DNA of 64,000 bases from Burkholderia sp. WSM2230 (GCF_000472445.1 NZ_AXAJ01000005.1:293624-357623); one strand, 5' to 3'. Positions 46,638 to 58,101 are shown, numbered from the stretch's first letter. The notes: generated by a model from the sequence alone, not told the origin. Numbers and translations: made by a program.

Positions 46638-48221
46638 ATGCCCCGATCCGCCCACGCTGCAACCCTGGCTCTGCTGCTCTCCGTTGCGTTGACCATCGGC
46701 GCGTCGGCCCACGCCGACTCGTCCTGTGATCAGGCATGCCGCGAGCGCGGCCAACTGCTGGATCAGCAAGTCACCTTGCGGCTTGGCGCTGCGGCGTTGT
46801 CGAACCTGCTTGCCGCGAGTCCCTCGGGGCAGCAACTCGCGCAAATGGCAGGCGCGCCGGACTGCGGCGTGCAGATCGTGCGTTACCACTACCGTACGAT
46901 TGGCGGCGCCGGCGAAGCTGCCACGGCCAGCGGCGCACTCATGATCCCGCAAGGCGAGGGCCCTACCTGCAGCGGACCGCGTCCGATGATGCTGTATGCG
47001 CACGGCACCACGGCATACAGCAAGTACGATCTCGCGGATGTCACGCGAACCGACCCGGACAACGGCGGCGCCAGCGAGGGCCTGAGCGTGGCCGCGATGT
47101 ACGCCGCGCACGGCTACATCGTGGCGGCCAGCAACTACGCGGGCTATGCCGGTTCGAATCTTTCTTACCACCCTTATCTGAACGCCGACCAGCAGTCCGC
47201 GGATATGATCGATTCGCTGCGGGCGGCGCGCGTCGTGTTGAACGGTGACGGCTCGCGGGCAGCGATCAGCGAAAACGGCAAGCTGTTCATCACAGGCTAT
47301 TCGCAAGGCGGGTTCGTCGCGCTTGCGACGCATCGCGCGTTGCAGGCGGCAGGCGTCAGCGTGACCGCCTCCGCGCCCGGTTCGGGTCCGTATGCGCTTG
47401 CCGCTACTGCCGACGCCATCATTGCAGGGCAGGTCAATCTCGGCTCGACGCTTTTCACGACGTTGGCCGTGACGGGTTATCAACGCGCCTATAAGAACCT
47501 GTATCGCAAACCGGCCGAGTTTTTCGAGGCCGCCTATGCCCCGGGTATCGAGCAACTGCTGCCGAGCGTGCAATCGCTCGATTCCATTTTCTCGCAAGGG
47601 AAGTTGCCGCGGTCGCATCTTTTCAGCAGGACGCCGCCTGGTCCGCAGTTCGCGTCCATCACGCCGCCTGCATCGCCGTCGCTCACTCCCGCAGCGTTGA
47701 CGCCGCTCTTCGCCGCCGGCTTCGGCGAGGCCAACCTCGTGCGCAACAGCTATCGCGGCGCGCTTCTTGAAGACGCCGCGGCAAATCCTGACGGTGCGTT
47801 CCCTAATGCAACGCCGGGCATGGCGCCCGCGGCGAATCCAATGCATCCGCTGCGGCAGGCGTTCAAGCGCAACGATTTGCGCAACTGGGTGCCGAAGGCT
47901 CCGGTTTTGCTGTGCGGCGGAGGCGCCGATCCCATGGTGTTTTTCTTCAATGCACGCGCCGAGCAGGCGTATTGGTTGAACGCGAAGGTGCCGGCCGGAT
48001 TGACCTCGGTACTGGATGTCGACTCGCCGGTCAGCGGCCCCGACGATTCCTTCGCAGCCATCAAGCGCGGTTTTGCCAATGCAAAAGCCGCGGTGGCGAG
48101 AGACGCCATAGCAGCGGGCGCGGCGGACGGCGGCGCATCCGCGGTACTGCGCTCATATCATGGAGGACTGGTCGCCGGCTCGTGCATGCTGGCAGCACGG
48201 GCCTTTTTCGCCAACTTCTGA
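46638..48221 (+). CDS. Secreted lipase/esterase-like alpha/beta hydrolase
   Basis: 527 aa from the ATG at 46638, chosen because a signal peptide (LALLLSVALTIGASAHA) then starts the protein and GGAG lies about 11 nt upstream. Alpha/beta-hydrolase with nucleophile motif GYSQGGF and a plausible oxyanion segment LYAHGTTA; several Cys suggest disulfides. It resembles the secretory-lipase type (fungal LIP-like) and should act outside the cytoplasm on lipids or esters. Acid and His positions (VLLCGGGADPMV; SYHGGL) are tentative. Confidence 0.8.
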   Translation: MPRSAHAATLALLLSVALTIGASAHADSSCDQACRERGQLLDQQVTLRLGAAALSNLLAASPSGQQLAQMAGAPDCGVQIVRYHYRTIGGAGEAATASGALMIPQGEGPTCSGPRPMMLYAHGTTAYSKYDLADVTRTDPDNGGASEGLSVAAMYAAHGYIVAASNYAGYAGSNLSYHPYLNADQQSADMIDSLRAARVVLNGDGSRAAISENGKLFITGYSQGGFVALATHRALQAAGVSVTASAPGSGPYALAATADAIIAGQVNLGSTLFTTLAVTGYQRAYKNLYRKPAEFFEAAYAPGIEQLLPSVQSLDSIFSQGKLPRSHLFSRTPPGPQFASITPPASPSLTPAALTPLFAAGFGEANLVRNSYRGALLEDAAANPDGAFPNATPGMAPAANPMHPLRQAFKRNDLRNWVPKAPVLLCGGGADPMVFFFNARAEQAYWLNAKVPAGLTSVLDVDSPVSGPDDSFAAIKRGFANAKAAVARDAIAAGAADGGASAVLRSYHGGLVAGSCMLAARAFFANF

Positions 48222-48266
48222 GCGAGCCTGCTGTTAGCTTGGGCGGCGCTGCGGCGAGAGCCGTCG

Positions 48267-48872
48267 TCAATTGCCGAACAACGAGCTCTGCACTCCACGA
48301 GGCGGCGCAGGTTGCACGCGTTTTGCGATAGCTTTGACGGCTTGGGTGCTTACTTGCGTTTGCACATCACCCGCAGTTGTGAGCGACGTTTGCCCTGCTT
48401 CCAACGACAACAACAGCATCTTGTTCGCCAATCCGCCCGCAAAACCCGTTAGATCGCCGGACGCTCCTATCACACGGTGGCACGGCGCTACGATTGAAAT
48501 CGGGTTTCTGCCGTTTGCCGCGCCCACCGCACGCATGGCATTGACGTTGCCGATCTGCGCGGCGATTTGCGCATAAGTGCGCGTCTGCCCGAATGGAATC
48601 GTCAACAACGCGGCCCATACTTTCTTTTGAAACTCGGTGCCCTGAAAATCGAGTTCGAGGTCGAACGTCTGCCTGTTGCCGGCAAAGTACTCGTTCAACT
48701 GACGCTCGGCTTCGCGCAGAACAGGCAGGTCGTCTGCATGCAATGGCTCACTGCTGAGCCGCACGCGATTCGGCTTGTCGTTCTCCCACAGAATGGCGGT
48801 CAACCGCTCGTCGCGGGCGACCAGCTTCAATTCACCGACTGGAGAGTCCATCAGCTTGTATGCGTAAGTCAC
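48267..48872 (-). CDS. ogt: Methylated-DNA-protein-cysteine methyltransferase
   Basis: 201 aa from a GTG at 48872 with AGGAG about 9 nt upstream; the longer upstream reading is antisense to the kinase gene and is rejected. Acceptor motif IVAPCHRVIGASG, preceded by the DNA-binding segment PFGQTRTYAQIAAQIGN and NAMRAVGAANGRNP. It repairs O6-alkylguanine by suicide transfer. C-terminal 30 residues beyond the domain are variable. Confidence 0.95.
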   Translation of the reverse strand: MTYAYKLMDSPVGELKLVARDERLTAILWENDKPNRVRLSSEPLHADDLPVLREAERQLNEYFAGNRQTFDLELDFQGTEFQKKVWAALLTIPFGQTRTYAQIAAQIGNVNAMRAVGAANGRNPISIVAPCHRVIGASGDLTGFAGGLANKMLLLSLEAGQTSLTTAGDVQTQVSTQAVKAIAKRVQPAPPRGVQSSLFGN

Positions 48873-49163
48873 TTGTCTGCTCCTGCCAATTGAGTGAGAC
48901 CGCGCAGTGCAAGTCCGCGCGTGAGTGAGCGCCGCGAAATGACGTGCGGCGATGATCCCAGTGTGGACGTTGTGGCGCGCGGAAACACTTCGAATCTTGC
49001 TCTCTGTTTCGTCGTCAAGTATGAAGGATTTGTGCGCAGAGCGGTGAGCTATCGCCCGCAGCAGCGCGACCTCAGAGGCTCTATAGAAGCGCGGCGCGAT
49101 GCGACTCAGTAAAATCCATCCTTCCAGCACGATGCGCGGTGCCCACCGGATCTTTCTACCACT

Positions 49164-50504
49164 GTGACAACGACACTTGAACAACTGCGAGCGGGGCAGC
49201 TGGCGGGTACACGCCAGTTGAAGCTCGCGTGCGGGCTCAGCGAATTTCCGCGCGAGATTTTCGATCTCGCGGACACGCTGGAAGTACTCGATCTTTCGGG
49301 CAATGCGCTCACGGCATTGCCGGACGATTTCGCGCGGCTGCGCAAACTGCGCATTCTGTTTGCGTCGAACAATCCGTTCACGGAGTTGCCGCAAGTACTC
49401 GGGCAGTGTCCGCAATTGAGCATGATCGGCTTCAAGGCGAATCGCATTCGCACGGTAAAGGGCAATGCGTTGCCGCCGCGCCTGCGCTGGCTGATTCTCA
49501 CGGACAACCAGATCGACGCCCTGCCGCCCGAAATCGGCAACTGCGGTCATTTGCAAAAGTTGATGCTGGCGGGCAATCGTCTGCGCTTTGTTCCTGAACA
49601 ACTGGCCGCGTGTACGCGCCTCGAGCTGCTGCGGCTTGCCGCGAACCAACTGCGTGAATTGCCCGCGTGGTTGTTTCGCATGCCGCGGCTCGCATGGCTC
49701 GCCTATGCAGGGAATCCATTTGCCGAGGCACTCGAAGCCGCGGCGCTGCACGATACGCCCATCGCCGGAATTGGGTGGGAAGATTTGCGCGTGCATGAGC
49801 CCTTGGGCGAGGGCGCCTCGGGCGTGATCTATCGCGCCGAACTGTGCGCAAGTGGGAGCGCCGGGCGGCCCGTCGCTCTCAAGCTGTTCAAGGGCGCGGT
49901 TACGAGTGACGGTTTGCCAGACTGCGAAATGGCCGCGTGCATTCGATCTGGCGATCACACGAATCTGATCGCCGTCGCGGGAAAAGTGAAGGACCATCCG
50001 GCAAACGCGCACGGACTGGTGATGGAACTGATCGAGCCGCAATACCGCAATCTGGCCGGACCGCCGAGCTTCGAATCATGCACACGGGACATTTACGATG
50101 CAAACGCACGTTTCTCTCCCGCCGACGTTGTCGATATGGCGTACGGTATCGCATCGGCCGCCTGTCATTTGCACCGGCGCGGCGTGATGCACGGCGACCT
50201 GTACGCGCACAACATTCTGCACGATGGCCAGGCACGTGTATTGTTAGGAGACTTCGGCGCAGCATCGTTCTATTCGACTGGGGATCGCGAATCGGGCGCG
50301 GCACTGGAACGTCTGGAAGTGAGGGCGTATGGCTGCCTGATCGAGGAATTGATCGACCGTTGCAACTGGAGCGATGCGTTCGCGCAGGCAGACGCCGCTG
50401 CAAAACTCGCGAGCCTGAAGGGTCGTTGCCTCAGCGAAGACGTCGAGAGCCGGCCTCTATTCGAACAGATCGCATCGGAACTGCTCACGCTAAAGGCTCG
50501 TTGA
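49164..50504 (+). CDS. Leucine-rich-repeat protein with C-terminal kinase domain
   Basis: 446 aa, GTG start at 49164. Residues about 20-190 are seven or so bacterial-type LRRs (LEVLDLSGNALTALPDDFA, LRWLILTDNQIDALPPEI and LELLRLAANQLRELPAWL). Residues about 210-446 are a protein kinase: glycine loop GEGASGVIYRAEL, Lys in VALKLFKG, catalytic MHGDLYAHNIL (HGD in place of HRD) and GDFGAASF. The lobe after DFG is short. No signal peptide or membrane helix, so both parts are cytoplasmic, unlike plant receptor kinases. Substrates unknown. Divergent from ogt. Confidence 0.85.
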   Translation: MTTTLEQLRAGQLAGTRQLKLACGLSEFPREIFDLADTLEVLDLSGNALTALPDDFARLRKLRILFASNNPFTELPQVLGQCPQLSMIGFKANRIRTVKGNALPPRLRWLILTDNQIDALPPEIGNCGHLQKLMLAGNRLRFVPEQLAACTRLELLRLAANQLRELPAWLFRMPRLAWLAYAGNPFAEALEAAALHDTPIAGIGWEDLRVHEPLGEGASGVIYRAELCASGSAGRPVALKLFKGAVTSDGLPDCEMAACIRSGDHTNLIAVAGKVKDHPANAHGLVMELIEPQYRNLAGPPSFESCTRDIYDANARFSPADVVDMAYGIASAACHLHRRGVMHGDLYAHNILHDGQARVLLGDFGAASFYSTGDRESGAALERLEVRAYGCLIEELIDRCNWSDAFAQADAAAKLASLKGRCLSEDVESRPLFEQIASELLTLKAR

Positions 50505-50598
50505 TGGCGAACAGGCGAGCCGCTTGCGGGCGCATCCGTCCGTGTTCATCCGTTGGCGTTCACGCAGTTCGCGAGCGCTATCAGGAAGGAGAACAACC

Positions 50599-51561
50599 AT
50601 GACGCAGAGAATGCGCCGCCGCGTGATGATCGCCGGTGCACTGGCTGCGGCCGGACTCGCGCGTGCGGCCGGCGCGGCAACGCTGGAAGGCGGCACGCCG
50701 AAGATCGCGCTGGTGCTGAAGTCGCTTAGCGACCCTTTCACCGTGGCGATGGCGAACGCGGCCAAAAACTATCAGCAGCATTACGCGTCGCAATTCGTGT
50801 TGACGGTGCGCGGAACCGCGACAGAGCCCGATACGGCGGGACAGATCCGCATTGTCGAGCAGATGATCGGCGCGAAGATGAACGCCATCGTAATTGCGCC
50901 GTCGGGCTCGAAAGGGCTGACGTCCGTGGTCGCGCGCGCGATCAAGGCGGGCATCATCGTCATCACTATCGACAATCCGCTGGACGACGCGTTACAGGAC
51001 GCGGCAAAAATCTCTGTGCCGTTCGTCGGTCCTGATAACCACAAGGGTGCGATGCTGGTGGCGAACTATCTGACCGAGCGGCTGAAGTCCGGCGATCAGG
51101 TGGGCATCATCGGCGGCATTGAGGCCGATCGCAACGCGCAGCAACGCACGGCAGGCTACAAGGAAGCAATGAACGCCGCGGGCATGCAGGTGGTCGCGAC
51201 CGAGCCCGGCGACTGGGAGTATGGCAAGGGCCGCGACGTTGCATCGAAAATGCTTGGCCAGCATCCGCAGATTCGCGGTTTGCTGTGTGCAAACGACAAC
51301 ATGGCAATGGGCGCGGCAGACGCCGTGCGCGACGCAGGCCGCACCGGCGGCGTGTACGTCACCGGCTACAACGCGATTGAAGCAATCAAGCCGTTAATCG
51401 CGGACGGCCGCGTGCTCGCCACCGTCGATCAGTTCGCCGAACGCCAGGCGGTGTTCGGCATGGACGTCGCGCTAAAAGCCGTCACCGAGCAGCGAAAGCA
51501 GAGCGAGTTGTCGCGAACGATAGAGACACCGCTGCAACTGGTCACGGCAGCCAAACGCTAA
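50599..51561 (+). CDS. Periplasmic sugar-binding protein (LacI/RbsB-like), orphan
   Basis: 320 aa from the ATG at 50599 behind AAGGAG. The N-terminus (RMRRRVMIAGALAAAGLA) looks like a Tat or Sec signal. Two-lobed periplasmic binding protein 1 fold with SLSDPFTVAMANAAKNY, the lobe hinge IDNPL and ANDNMAMGAADAVRDAG. It should bind a pentose/hexose or polyol for ABC import. No permease or ATPase gene is beside it. Confidence 0.88.
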   Translation: MTQRMRRRVMIAGALAAAGLARAAGAATLEGGTPKIALVLKSLSDPFTVAMANAAKNYQQHYASQFVLTVRGTATEPDTAGQIRIVEQMIGAKMNAIVIAPSGSKGLTSVVARAIKAGIIVITIDNPLDDALQDAAKISVPFVGPDNHKGAMLVANYLTERLKSGDQVGIIGGIEADRNAQQRTAGYKEAMNAAGMQVVATEPGDWEYGKGRDVASKMLGQHPQIRGLLCANDNMAMGAADAVRDAGRTGGVYVTGYNAIEAIKPLIADGRVLATVDQFAERQAVFGMDVALKAVTEQRKQSELSRTIETPLQLVTAAKR

Positions 51562-51906
51562 TTCACTTTGCGGCGTGCGTTGCAACTCTGTCTGAATGCT
51601 TTTGATGCCCGGACAGCCCCGGGTCACCAGCACACGATCCGAGTTCAGTTTTCGCCGGTGCAAACGCAATAACGGTACGCGCGCAGGGTATCGTGGGGCG
51701 GTTATCCCGGGCAAAGTGCGCGCAAAGGTTTGCGTCGATCGGAATTCGCTATGAAGCAATTGCTCAATGGCAATACATCATGCGAGCAGCCAGTTAAGGC
51801 AATATGTCGGTGACGTGACCTTGCCTGGCGGCCATCGCGGGTTCATCTTCGGCTGGTAAATTGCCGGCTGTGACAAACAGGAAGCGGAAACAAGCCTGAA
51901 AGACTT
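51562..51906. other. Intergenic region
   Basis: 345 nt without a credible gene. Only a 20-codon frame from 51751 is seen, which has no ribosome site. Confidence 0.35.
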
Positions 51907-52941
51907 ATGAAATCTGAACTTCTGCTGCAAACTTATGGCTCGGATTCGTCCGGCATTGTGTGCGGCTTTGTCTTTTCGCCCACGCAACCGGGCCGGCCAA
52001 TTTCCGCCGACGACGCACTCGATTGGCTAGGCGCGCGGCAAAACAGCGGCGCGGCGCATGAGGACGAATTCCTTTGGCTGCATTTCAATCTCGCGCACAG
52101 CGCGAGCGAGCGTTGGATGCGTGCGCAACTTGACCTGCCCGAAACGTTTTTCGATGCCCTGCGCGAAGGCTCGCACTCCACCCGCATCGAGCAGGCAGAC
52201 GGTGCGCTGCGCGCCGTGGTCAACGACGTGATGTTCAACCTCGAGTTCACTCCGTCGGAGATTGCGACGCTCTGGATTTACGCGCATCAGCGGATTATCG
52301 TGACGGCGCGTTTGAAGCCGCTGCGTTCCGTGGACCGCTTGCGCGCTTCCGTGAAAGAAGGCGAGATTTTCCGCTCGCCTGTGGAGCTGCTGGTTCACCT
52401 GATGCGCGACCAGGCCGATCTGCTCGTGCAGATAGTCCGACGCACGAGCGCCGACGTGGATCGTATCGAGGACCGCTTTCTTTCGCAAAGGCCCACGCAA
52501 AACCGGCTCGACCTCGGTGCAATGCGACGGATGCTGACTCGTTTGCAGCGCATGCTCGCACCGGAGCCCGGCGCGATTTTCCGCCTGCTCGCAAGACCGC
52601 CCCGCTGGCTTCAGCAGGAGGACGTGCAGGATTTGCGCGAATCGACGGAAGAGTTCTCCGTGGTGCTTTCCGACATGGCGGGTCTGATCGAGCGTGTCAG
52701 GCTCCTGCAGGAAGAGATCATTTCCCGGCTCGAAGAACAGAATAACCGCACGCTGTTCACGCTGACGCTCGTGACGGTTCTCGCGATGCCGATCAATATC
52801 GTGGCTGGTTTCTTCGGCATGAATGTGGGCGGCATTCCGTTTTCAGACAACCGTCACGGTTTCTGGGTGATGGTGGTGCTCGTGGCCTGTTTTACGGGAC
52901 TGACGGCGGGGTGGGCGTTCCGTCGCAGGAAGGAGCGATAG
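51907..52941 (+). CDS. CorA-family (ZntB-like) metal ion transporter
   Basis: 344 aa. Long cytoplasmic N-terminal alpha/beta and helical stalk, then two C-terminal membrane helices with the selectivity signature GMN in FFGMNVGGIPF and a basic end (FRRRKER). Lacks the acidic YGMNFxxMPE form of Mg CorA, and looks nearer to ZntB zinc transporters. Pentameric channel/transporter in the inner membrane. Confidence 0.88.
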   Translation: MKSELLLQTYGSDSSGIVCGFVFSPTQPGRPISADDALDWLGARQNSGAAHEDEFLWLHFNLAHSASERWMRAQLDLPETFFDALREGSHSTRIEQADGALRAVVNDVMFNLEFTPSEIATLWIYAHQRIIVTARLKPLRSVDRLRASVKEGEIFRSPVELLVHLMRDQADLLVQIVRRTSADVDRIEDRFLSQRPTQNRLDLGAMRRMLTRLQRMLAPEPGAIFRLLARPPRWLQQEDVQDLRESTEEFSVVLSDMAGLIERVRLLQEEIISRLEEQNNRTLFTLTLVTVLAMPINIVAGFFGMNVGGIPFSDNRHGFWVMVVLVACFTGLTAGWAFRRRKER

Positions 52942-53137
52942 CAGCCTGGCGTGGCGGCGCCGCTCACGCGTGCTGTCGTCCGTGCGCCAGGCGCCGGCAG
53001 GGCGGCAGCATTGAAACGAAGTGGGTCCGTACGAGGGCTGTTGAAACGGACCGCATAGCGAACGGTATAAGCGGACGCTATCCAAAGACTAAAGGCCGCA
53101 CGCCGCAGAGGCGGGCCAACAATAACGCCAAAAGACC

Positions 53138-54331
53138 ATGTCCAGTTCTGTCGCGCTGCTCGCCACCGTATTCGTCTCGTGCCTTTCCAGCGCGGCCGTG
53201 CTGGGCTACCTTGCTCGCTACGAGGTGGCCGGACTGCGCCGCTGGCTTGCCGCGCATTGCATGTTCGCGCTTGCCTCGGGCGTGCTGTTCGTCACGCATG
53301 CTCGCCCGTCGGCGGTTGTGATGCTGGCCTCGTGTCTGTGCGTGCTCGCCGGGGCGTCGCTGATGCTGCAAGGCTGCCGCGCCTTTGTCGGCAAGCGCGG
53401 CGCGAGAACCGCCGAGCATGCCGCGTTGGCCGGCACTGCGTGTGCGCTCGTGTACTGGACGTGGGTGTCGCCGGACATCAGCGCAAGAGCCGCGCTCATG
53501 TCGTTCGCGCTCGCGTACACGCGCGTCGCCGTGGGGTGGACCATCTGGAGCTCGCGAGTGCGCGGCCGCCCGCAATACGGTCATTGGCTCGTGCTTTGCG
53601 CGGCGCTAATCGGCGGCGTCGTGTATTTCGCGCGCGGTGTGCTGAACGCGTTTTTCGCCGATCCGTCGCTCGCGTGGCCCACGCACATTGCCCCCGACTT
53701 CGCGTTTCTCGGCATCAGCATTCTTTCGTTGCCGATTCTCTCCATCGGGCTCGTGATGCTCGCCAACGACCGGCTTATGCAGCACGTCGAGAAGCTGGCC
53801 ACGTTCGACGACCTGACTGGCGCTTTGGTGCGCCGCGCATTCATCGCTCGCGGCGAGACGCTGGCGCGAGCGGCGCGTGCCACGCAGGCGCAGTTGAGCG
53901 TCGCGATTATCGACATCGACGATTTCAAAACGATCAACGACCGGCATGGACACGCCGCGGGCGACCGCGTTCTCGCCGACTTTGGCGCGCAGGTGCGGCG
54001 GCACATGCGTGCCGGCGACGTGTTCGGCCGCCTCGGCGGCGAAGAGTTCGCGATACTGTTCCCGCAGACGTCGATGACGGAGGCGGCGCAACGCATCGGC
54101 GACATGCTGACCGAGGTCAGCTGCTCGCCGCTGGAGGCAAACGGGAAGCTGGCGTATGCGTTCAGCGCGGGCCTGAACGACTGCGCTCGGACGGAGAGCC
54201 TCAGCGATGCGCTGGCGGGCGCGGATGCCATGCTTTATCGCGCGAAAAGGGCCGGCAAATGCCGGATCGAACTGCCGCAACAGGAAAGCGCTACCGAGGC
54301 CGCCACCAGCATCGTGAACTCGGCGCTTTGA
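53138..54331 (+). CDS. Membrane diguanylate cyclase (GGDEF)
   Basis: 397 aa. Residues about 5-205 hold six or seven membrane helices; the C-terminal GGDEF domain (about 225-390) has DDLTGALVRRAF, metal site IDIDDFKTINDRHGH and active loop GGEEF. An inhibitory RxxD site (RAGD) lies five residues before it, so c-di-GMP should feed back. Makes c-di-GMP from GTP. The membrane part presumably senses a signal. Confidence 0.92.
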   Translation: MSSSVALLATVFVSCLSSAAVLGYLARYEVAGLRRWLAAHCMFALASGVLFVTHARPSAVVMLASCLCVLAGASLMLQGCRAFVGKRGARTAEHAALAGTACALVYWTWVSPDISARAALMSFALAYTRVAVGWTIWSSRVRGRPQYGHWLVLCAALIGGVVYFARGVLNAFFADPSLAWPTHIAPDFAFLGISILSLPILSIGLVMLANDRLMQHVEKLATFDDLTGALVRRAFIARGETLARAARATQAQLSVAIIDIDDFKTINDRHGHAAGDRVLADFGAQVRRHMRAGDVFGRLGGEEFAILFPQTSMTEAAQRIGDMLTEVSCSPLEANGKLAYAFSAGLNDCARTESLSDALAGADAMLYRAKRAGKCRIELPQQESATEAATSIVNSAL

Positions 54332-54407
54332 TGCGTCATTGGAATCGTGAGCGCTCCATCGGCGCGGCTCGCAAGAAAGCTTTGCTGTGCAAGCGCCGCT
54401 TCGCTAT

Positions 54408-54668
54408 TCAGTGCGGTTGCTCGATCATCAGATAGCGGATCACGAGCGCGGGATCGGCTATATCGAGTATCAGCCGCCGCAGAATGCGCTTGCGCATGTG
54501 ATTTTCGTCGAGCATCCACGGGCCGCCTGCATCGCTCAGATAGCGGCACAGCGCGGCGCGCGTGTCCGTGTCCGACGGCAGGTTCAGGCGAACGGCAAGC
54601 AGGCCGGCCACCACGTCGTCGAGTTCCAGCGTCAATGGACGCGAGTCGATAGTGAGCGTCAGTTCCAT
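54408..54668 (-). CDS. Small protein of unknown function downstream of groEL
   Basis: 86 aa if read from the ATG at 54668; an in-frame ATG at 54674 is as likely and neither has a clear ribosome site. Sequence is protein-like (LTIDSRPLTLELDDVVAGLL, RKRILRRLILDIADPALVIRYL) with no signal peptide. Family not recognised. It lies beyond the groEL terminator and is convergent with the cyclase gene. Confidence 0.5.
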   Translation of the reverse strand: MELTLTIDSRPLTLELDDVVAGLLAVRLNLPSDTDTRAALCRYLSDAGGPWMLDENHMRKRILRRLILDIADPALVIRYLMIEQPH

Positions 54669-54715
54669 ACGCATTCGGGCGAGGCGAAATTTACGCAAGG
54701 CGGCTGCGGGTCATG

Positions 54716-54755
54716 CAAAAAGCGGCTCCGCCAGCCGCGAACGACGGCGGAGCCG
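54716..54755 (-). terminator. Rho-independent terminator of groESL
   Basis: On the minus strand: stem CGGCTCCGCC (54755-54746) and GGCGGAGCCG (54732-54723), loop 13 nt, then CTTTTTGC. It lies about 85 nt past the groEL stop. Confidence 0.85.
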
Positions 54756-54840
54756 AACTGGAGCCGTGCCGGACCCAGGCTGAACCTAGGCCAGGCAATG
54801 GCAGCCGAACCGTATTCCACTGTTACTGTTTTGGTACTCG

Positions 54841-56493
<1,653 letters not shown>

Positions 56494-56496
56494 TTA

Positions 56497-56814
56497 TCAC
56501 GCGGCTTTGCGCTGCGTGGCGGCATCCGCGTCGAACACGCCGATCACATCTTCTTCGCGCATGACGAGCAGTTCCTCGCCATTTACCTTGACCGTCTGGC
56601 CTGCGTATTTGCCGAACAGAATGTGGTCGCCGACCTTGAGTTCGAGTGCCTGGCGGGTGCCGTCCGGCAGCAGGCGCCCGTCGCCGACTGCAATCACTTG
56701 GCCCTGTTCGGGCTTTTCCGCGGCGGAGTCCGGAATCACGATGCCGGAGGCCGTCGTGCGTTGCTGCTCGATTCGCTTGACGACAACCCGGTCGTAGAGG
56801 GGACGAATTTGCAT
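56497..56814 (-). CDS. groS: GroES co-chaperonin
   Basis: 105 aa from the ATG at 56814. AGGAG ends directly at an earlier in-frame ATG (56820), leaving no spacing, so the second ATG (six nt after AGGAG) is the proper start: [14 protein letters not shown]. GroES fold with mobile loop [16 protein letters not shown] and a longer C-terminus ([12 protein letters not shown]). 33 nt before groEL, one operon. Confidence 0.94.
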   Translation of the reverse strand: MQIRPLYDRVVVKRIEQQRTTASGIVIPDSAAEKPEQGQVIAVGDGRLLPDGTRQALELKVGDHILFGKYAGQTVKVNGEELLVMREEDVIGVFDADAATQRKAA

Positions 56815-56930
56815 TTCCATCTCCTGTGCGATAACAGATCACCAAAAAGGGAATCCGGCTGCGCGCGAACAGCGAGATGGGTAACGCCCGCGTTGGGGCG
56901 CAGCCGTTGCCAGTGTGCTGGCGGAAAGCG

Positions 56931-56958
56931 AAATAGGGCTTCATCCGGCGACTTCAAG
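56931..56958 (-). promoter_or_regulatory. Sigma-32-type promoter of groESL
   Basis: Minus strand: CTTGAAG (56958-56952), 13-nt spacer, CCCTATTT (56938-56931), close to the CTTGAAA-N11-16-CCCCATNT heat-shock pattern. About 110 nt before groES. No CIRCE element is seen. Confidence 0.65.
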
Positions 56959-57041
56959 AGCGTCCTCCGCGGCCAGTTTGTAACAAAATTTTTCAGCGAC
57001 TACTGCTGCGTTTTCGGCCCGTGCGCCCTGCAAAAAGCGTA

Positions 57042-57070
57042 CTTGAAATTCGTTGGGCGCCGAGCTATTT
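57042..57070 (+). promoter_or_regulatory. Candidate sigma-32 promoter of the hsp20 operon
   Basis: CTTGAAA (57042-57048) is a perfect -35; after 14 nt AGCTATTT (57063-57070) resembles the groESL -10 CCCTATTT. About 125 nt before the first hsp20 start. Confidence 0.5.
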
Positions 57071-57197
57071 TATTTTCGGCTCAGCAGTCGCGTTGTACGC
57101 GCTGCGTGTTTCGATTTGTTTGTCAGTGGATGAATGTCCCTGATGGGCGAACTGGAGCGCGTAGTCCGGTTCGCCCCAAGGGCGAAGGAGCAACACC

Positions 57198-57641
57198 ATG
57201 AGCGATCTCTTTGCGAGCGCCGCGTTGGCCGGCGACATGGAGCGTCTGCAACGGCAGTTCGCCAGCCTCTTCGGCGGCTTTCCCACCAGCATTCGGGCCG
57301 CGCGTTTCGGCGCGTTTCCGCGCATCAACATTGGAAGCACCGACGACTCGATCGAGATCGTCGCGTTCGCACCGGGCGTCGACCCGGCGAAACTCGATGT
57401 TTCGATCGACAAGGGTCTGCTCACCATCAGCGGCGAGCGCGAACTTCCGCAGACGCAGGCCGCCGGCGACGACACGCGCATCTACGCACAGGAACGATTC
57501 GCCGGCAGCTTCCGGCGCGCGATCGAATTGCCACAGCACGCCGATGCGGACAAGGCGACTGCGCGCTACGTCGACGGCTGCCTGATTGTGAGCGTGGCCA
57601 GACGCGAGTCGTCGAAGCCGCGCGCCATCACCGTTCAATGA
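57198..57641 (+). CDS. Hsp20 small heat-shock protein 1
   Basis: 147 aa, ATG at 57198 behind GAAGGAG. Alpha-crystallin domain from about residue 45: PRINIGSTDDSIEIVAFAPG, LDVSIDKGLLTISGERE, YAQERFAGSFRRAIELP, and a closing GCLIVSVARRE. Holds unfolded proteins in soluble oligomers. First of three hsp20 genes in a row, divergent from groESL. Confidence 0.95.
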   Translation: MSDLFASAALAGDMERLQRQFASLFGGFPTSIRAARFGAFPRINIGSTDDSIEIVAFAPGVDPAKLDVSIDKGLLTISGERELPQTQAAGDDTRIYAQERFAGSFRRAIELPQHADADKATARYVDGCLIVSVARRESSKPRAITVQ

Positions 57642-57682
57642 AGATGTCCATGCGAAACGAATCGTGAAGTAAGGAGGCCATC

Positions 57683-58090
57683 ATGAGCGACACAACCGAA
57701 CTTGCGAGGAAAGATGAAACCGCACTGACGCGCAGCGAGGACGAGCGCGCGCAAAGCGGCGTGACGCTGACGCCGCCCGTCGATGTGTCCGAGGACAGCC
57801 AGGGCATCACGCTGTGGGCGGACTTGCCGGGCGTGACCAAAGACCGGTTGAGTGTGAACGTGCAGGACGGCAATCTGTATATCGAGGCACAGGCAATGGT
57901 GCCGACACCGGCCGGACTGCGTCTGCAGTACGCTGAGATTCGCGAACCGCGTTTTGCGCGCGCATTTTCGCTCGGCGCGGACTTCGATACGTCGAAGATC
58001 GACGCGAATCTGAAGGACGGTGTGCTGAAACTGACGATTCCGCGTCACGACGAGGCTCGTCCGCGCCGTATCGAAGTGCGCACGAACTGA
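57683..58090 (+). CDS. Hsp20 small heat-shock protein 2
   Basis: 135 aa, ATG at 57683 behind AAGGAGG. Alpha-crystallin domain: VSEDSQGITLWADLPGV, LSVNVQDGNLYIEAQA, FARAFSLGADFDTSKI and LKDGVLKLTIPRHDEARPR. Short N-terminal arm. 41 nt after hsp20-1. Two different subunits in a row suggest mixed oligomers (inference). Confidence 0.95.
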   Translation: MSDTTELARKDETALTRSEDERAQSGVTLTPPVDVSEDSQGITLWADLPGVTKDRLSVNVQDGNLYIEAQAMVPTPAGLRLQYAEIREPRFARAFSLGADFDTSKIDANLKDGVLKLTIPRHDEARPRRIEVRTN

Positions 58091-58101
58091 AGGAGGATGC
58101 C

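Noticed and set aside
48267..50042. 591-codon frame ending in ogt
   Set aside because: Its upstream two thirds are antisense to the LRR-kinase. A GTG at 48872 with AGGAG gives a normal Ogt.
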